A DNA stretch of 64,000 nucleotides. Origin: Sagittula stellata E-37 (GTDB lineage: Bacteria > Pseudomonadota > Alphaproteobacteria > Rhodobacterales > Rhodobacteraceae). The stretch covers positions 930,001-994,000 of the forward strand of contig NZ_CP155729.1 of NCBI RefSeq assembly GCF_039724765.1, read 5' to 3'. A program made the translations under genes and the position numbers. The notes under the pieces were generated by a model that saw only the letters and a program-made list of their open reading frames with translations, was not told the origin of the DNA and made no database searches. This document shows, piece by piece, positions 60,807 to 64,000 of this stretch; positions within the stretch are counted from its first letter, which is position 1; every line of letters starts with the position of its first letter.

Positions 60807-61721
60807 TCAGGCGTGCCCGCCCCGCCCGCTGGCGACGTCCAGCGCCTGCGCCAGTTGCCGGGCGAAGTTCGCCGCCGCGACCGGCAGCGTCCTTTGCCGC
60901 ATCTGCGCGAGGTACAGCACCCCCGCCGGCACGTCCCGCGTGTCGATGGGCCGGGACACCACCGGCCCCGAATCGTCCATCGGCAGGCCGATGGGGATCT
61001 GGAACGTGACCATCAACTCCGGCCCGGGATAGCAGCGCAGGAACTCGAAGCTGTCGGATTCGATCCCCGGCACGATCTGAACGGCGGACCGGCGCATCGC
61101 GATATCCAGGAGGTAGCGCACGCCGAACTCCTCGCTTGGCATCCCCACCGGGAAGGTCGAGAGATCCGACAGACGGATCACCTTCTTCGCCGCCAGCGGG
61201 TGTTCGTGCGACATGACCGCGTGCACCGGCTGCGGCGCGGTCGCCAGCACCTGCACGTCCGACAGGCGTACCGGTTCGAAGACCAGCGCGATGTCGGCCT
61301 CGTGCGCGACCAGCGCCCGTTCGGCGCGGTAACGGTCGCGCAGGTTGACCTCGAAGGTCACCAGCGGGTGCTCCGCCCGGTAATTGTTGATCTCGCGCGG
61401 CATGAAGTAGGGCAGCAGGGCCTGGCTGCACGCCACCTTGACATGGCCGCGCCGCTCTCCCTTCAGGTCCGAAATCTGCGAGCGCAGCCGGTCGAGGTCT
61501 GCGCGCTGGGTCCTGACATGCTGGATCAGCAGTTCCCCCGCCGTGGACAGGCGCACGCCGCGTGGCAGCCGCTCGAAGACCGGTGCGCCCAACTCCTCCT
61601 CCAGCGCCAGCAGGCGCCGGTTCAGGGCCGTCGACGTGATCGAAAGCGACTCCGCCGCGCCGCGTATGGACCCGGCCCGGTTGATCGCTTCGATAAATTC
61701 CAGGGTTTCCAGATGCTTCAT
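60807..61721 (-). CDS. LysR family transcriptional regulator
   Basis: The 304-residue protein has the N-terminal winged helix (Met-Lys-His-Leu-Glu-Thr-Leu-Glu-Phe-Ile-Glu-Ala, then Gly-Ser-Ile-Arg-Gly-Ala-Ala-Glu-Ser-Leu-Ser-Ile-Thr and Asn-Arg-Arg-Leu-Leu-Ala-Leu-Glu-Glu-Glu-Leu-Gly) and a periplasmic-binding-like effector domain. It is divergent from the BMP-type transporter operon, whose expression it probably controls. The 126-base gap is AT-richer and holds TTAACCTTAACG. The start at 61721 fits the family; 61784 is also open. Confidence 0.92.
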   Translation of the reverse strand: MKHLETLEFIEAINRAGSIRGAAESLSITSTALNRRLLALEEELGAPVFERLPRGVRLSTAGELLIQHVRTQRADLDRLRSQISDLKGERRGHVKVACSQALLPYFMPREINNYRAEHPLVTFEVNLRDRYRAERALVAHEADIALVFEPVRLSDVQVLATAPQPVHAVMSHEHPLAAKKVIRLSDLSTFPVGMPSEEFGVRYLLDIAMRRSAVQIVPGIESDSFEFLRCYPGPELMVTFQIPIGLPMDDSGPVVSRPIDTRDVPAGVLYLAQMRQRTLPVAAANFARQLAQALDVASGRGGHA

Positions 61722-61847
61722 GATGACCGGTGCGTTTTCTGCATCGCAATGAGGCGAACTTAGCAGCAGACAGCACCGCAGCATAGCTTAACCTTAACGT
61801 CAACGCGACCCGGATGCCACCGGGCCACAGCAGAGAGGGACAATAGA

Positions 61848-62963
61848 ATGACCAGTTTCCTGACACGCCGCCGCTTCCTGTCGACGACGGCAGGCATGGC
61901 CGGGGCGACGGCGCTCGGCGGGCTTGCCATGCCGGCGCGTGCGGCGGGTGGCCTGACCGTCGGCTTCATCTACGTCGGTCCCCGCGACGACTACGGCTAC
62001 AACCAGGCCCACGCCGAGGCCGCCGCCGTCATCAAGGGCATGGAAGGCGTCACCGTCATCGAAGAGGAAAACGTCGCCGAGACGCAGGACGTGCAACAGA
62101 CCATGGAGTCGATGATCAACTTCGACGGGGCGACGCTGCTGTTTCCGACGTCCTTCGGTTACTTCAACCCGCACATCCTGACCGTGGCGCCGAACTACCC
62201 GGACGTGCGGTTCGAGCACTGCGGCGGCCTCTGGTCCGAGGGGATGCCGGAGAACACCGGCTCCTACTTCGGTTACATCGGAATGGGCCAGTACCTGAAC
62301 GGCATCGCGGCGGGCCACGCCACGAAGACCAAGAAGATCGGTTTCGTCGCGGCCAAGCCGATTCCTCAGGTCCTGCTCAACATCAACTCCTTCCTGCTGG
62401 GCGCCCGGTCCGTCGATCCGGAGATCACCTGCCAGGTCATCTTCACCGGCGAATGGTCGATGGCCGTGAAGGAGGCAGAGGCGACCAACGCGCTGGCCGA
62501 TGCCGGCGCGGATGTCATCACCTGCCACGTCGACGGCCCGAAAGTGGTGATGGAGACAGCCGCCGCGCGCGACTGCTTCATCTGCGGTTACCATGCCAAC
62601 CAGTCGGAGCTTGCGCCCGAGAAGTACCTGACCGGGGCCGAGTGGAACTGGGCGACCGTCTACACAGACATGGTGCAGAAGACGATGGCGGGCGAACCCA
62701 TTGACAACTTCGTCCGGGGCGGGCTGGCGGAAGGCTTCATCAAGATGTCGCCGCTTGGCCCCGCCGTGTCGGACGCCGCGCGCGCGCAATTCGAGGACAC
62801 GCACGCCAAGATCATGTCCGGCGGCTTTGCCGTCATCAACGGTCCGCTTATGGACAACACCGGCAACGAGATCGCCCCCGCGGGCACCTCCTACGAAGAA
62901 ACCGACGTGGCGCTGGAATCGATGAACTACCTCGTCGAGGGCGTCATCGGGTCGACCTCGTAA
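61848..62963 (+). CDS. BMP family ABC transporter substrate-binding protein
   Basis: The 371-residue periplasmic binding protein has a Tat signal (Thr-Arg-Arg-Arg-Phe-Leu-Ser, residues 5-11, then a weak hydrophobic core to Ala-Arg-Ala). It belongs to the PnrA/BmpA family, members of which bind purine nucleosides: Gly-Phe-Ile-Tyr-Val-Gly-Pro-Arg-Asp-Asp-Tyr-Gly-Tyr near the start and Gly-Phe-Val-Ala-Ala-Lys-Pro-Ile-Pro-Gln near 165. A GAGAGGGA site precedes the ATG. The permease follows after 1 base. Twin-Arg export suggests it folds before translocation. Confidence 0.93.
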   Translation: MTSFLTRRRFLSTTAGMAGATALGGLAMPARAAGGLTVGFIYVGPRDDYGYNQAHAEAAAVIKGMEGVTVIEEENVAETQDVQQTMESMINFDGATLLFPTSFGYFNPHILTVAPNYPDVRFEHCGGLWSEGMPENTGSYFGYIGMGQYLNGIAAGHATKTKKIGFVAAKPIPQVLLNINSFLLGARSVDPEITCQVIFTGEWSMAVKEAEATNALADAGADVITCHVDGPKVVMETAAARDCFICGYHANQSELAPEKYLTGAEWNWATVYTDMVQKTMAGEPIDNFVRGGLAEGFIKMSPLGPAVSDAARAQFEDTHAKIMSGGFAVINGPLMDNTGNEIAPAGTSYEETDVALESMNYLVEGVIGSTS

Positions 62964-62964
62964 G

Positions 62965-64000
62965 ATGTCGGTCGGGGCGGAGATGACCGGCCCGGTCCGC
63001 GACATGCGGGCCTGGCTGGTGCCGCTGGCAGGACGGGTCGAGGGCCTGATACTGCCCGTCGCGGCGCTGCTGACAGGGTTCGCGGTCTTCGGGCTGTTCC
63101 TGCTGCTTCTGGGCAAGAACCCGGTGGAGTTCTACCAGCTCGTCTACAAGGCGGGCTTCGGCACGGCCTTCTCGTGGACGAACACCCTGTCGCGGGCCGC
63201 CCCGCTGCTGTTCGCGGCGCTCTGCGTCGCCATCCCCGCGCGGCTCGGGCTGGTGGTGATCGGCGGGGAAGGGGCCATCGTATTGGGCGGCGTGATGACC
63301 GGCGGCCTCGCGGCTGCGCTGGCCGGGTGGCCCGCGCTCATCGCCATGCCGCTGCTGGCCCTCATGGCCGCCGCAACCGGCGGCGTGTGGATCGGCCTTG
63401 TCGGCGCCCTGCGCCAGTGGCGCGGCGTGAACGAAACCATCGCCTCGCTCCTCATGGCCTACATCGCCATCGCCCTGATGAACCACCTTGTCGAAGGGCC
63501 GCTGCGCGATCCCGCCTCGCTCAACAAGCCTTCCACCGCGCCCCTGGCCGAGACACTCAGGGTCGGCGACCTGCCGGGGTGGAACGTGCACTGGGGGCTC
63601 GCCGTGGGCGTGGTCTGCTGCATCCTGGCCTGGGTGCTGATCGAGCGTACGACGCTGGGCTTTTCGGCCCGGATCGCCGGGGGCAACGTCCGCGCCGCAC
63701 AGGTGCAGGGCCTGCCGGTGGGCAAACTGGTGATCGGCTTCACCGCGCTCGGCGGCGCCTGTGCCGGTCTTGCGGGCTACTTCGAGGTCTCGGCGGTGCA
63801 CGGATCGGCCAATGCCTCGCTGGCGGCGGGCTACGGTTACACCGGCATCCTCGTGGCCTTTCTCGCCCGTCACAACCCGCTGGCCATCATCCCGGTGGCG
63901 CTGCTGCTTGCCGGGTTCGAGGCGTCCTCCGGCCTCGTGCAGCGGCGCATGGATCTGCCCGATGCCACCATGCTCGTGCTGCAGGGCTTCGTCTTCGTGG
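62965..64000 (+). CDS. ABC transporter permease, BMP/nucleoside-type system (3' end outside window)
   Basis: The frame from the ATG at 62965 stays open to the window end (345 codons). It has about eight hydrophobic segments and the branched-chain/BmpA-type permease loop Arg-Gly-Val-Asn-Glu-Thr-Ile-Ala-Ser-Leu-Leu-Met-Ala-Tyr near residue 154-167, then Gly-Gly-Asn-Val-Arg-Ala-Ala near 243. It is the first permease of the uptake system with the BMP protein; the second permease and ATPase should lie beyond the window or elsewhere. Confidence 0.9.
   Translation, partial: MSVGAEMTGPVRDMRAWLVPLAGRVEGLILPVAALLTGFAVFGLFLLLLGKNPVEFYQLVYKAGFGTAFSWTNTLSRAAPLLFAALCVAIPARLGLVVIGGEGAIVLGGVMTGGLAAALAGWPALIAMPLLALMAAATGGVWIGLVGALRQWRGVNETIASLLMAYIAIALMNHLVEGPLRDPASLNKPSTAPLAETLRVGDLPGWNVHWGLAVGVVCCILAWVLIERTTLGFSARIAGGNVRAAQVQGLPVGKLVIGFTALGGACAGLAGYFEVSAVHGSANASLAAGYGYTGILVAFLARHNPLAIIPVALLLAGFEASSGLVQRRMDLPDATMLVLQGFVFV

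Overview
The window looks like chromosomal DNA of a Rhodobacteraceae (Roseobacter-group) alphaproteobacterium. The grounds are the high G+C content, many GTG/TTG starts with 4-bp overlaps, and lineage-typical neighbourhoods: plsY / dihydroorotase-like / membrane-tailed protein / pyrB; ETF-ubiquinone oxidoreductase / PilZ / TPR / ispE; leuS / lptE / holA; and pheS-pheT near rpmI-rplT. It also carries an aa3-oxidase subunit IV gene, PHB-synthesis genes and a perfect TTAA-N7-TTAA CtrA box. No rRNA, tRNA, CRISPR array, insertion sequence or phage gene was found. Most of the window is core genome.

Layout. 1-2.5 kb: end of an MFS exporter, marC, an H-type-lectin protein, prs. 2.5-9.7 kb: a thioredoxin-fold isomerase and an alpha/beta hydrolase; the reverse-strand pyrimidine/phospholipid block (pyrB, tail-anchored protein, degenerate dihydroorotase, plsY); a family-4 uracil-DNA glycosylase and a LysE exporter. 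9.7-17.3 kb: moaB, a two-gene RND efflux operon with an unusually large pump, a DsbD-N-like protein, YqgE. 17.5-24 kb: threonylcarbamoyl-AMP synthase, an acyl-CoA dehydrogenase translationally coupled to a metallo-beta-lactamase-fold hydrolase, cytochrome oxidase subunit IV, azlCD. 24-26.2 kb: molybdenum cofactor genes fdhD, mobA, mobB; moeA lies at 34 kb coupled to an unknown gene. 26-31 kb: ispE, TPR protein, PilZ protein, ETF-QO. 31-32.2 kb: an RTX protein built from exact 216-bp tandem repeats. 32.5-40.8 kb: greA, a polyprenyl diphosphate synthase, a TrmN6-like methylase, a ring-cleaving dioxygenase, and a low-G+C orphan gene. 40.8-43.8 kb: phaA - patatin - phaB on the reverse strand. 43.9-51 kb: an EAL phosphodiesterase behind a CtrA box, rpsD, leuS-lptE-holA. 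51-60 kb: pyruvate kinase, rpmI-rplT, pheS, pheT. 60-64 kb: a LysR regulator divergent from a BMP-family ABC uptake operon that runs off the end.

The genes mainly serve nucleotide synthesis (prs, pyrB), Moco assembly (moaB, moeA, mobA, mobB, fdhD), carbon storage (phaA, phaB), translation (rpsD, rpmI, rplT, leuS, pheS, pheT, Sua5) and envelope transport. I see no compact new defence or biosynthetic system. The points most worth a second look are the metal-site-less dihydroorotase and its partner protein, the twin dyads upstream of phaB, the CtrA box at the EAL gene, the identical RTX repeats, the possible L35/L20 leader switch and the low-G+C orphan. All functional calls rest on reading motifs by eye; no database search was run.
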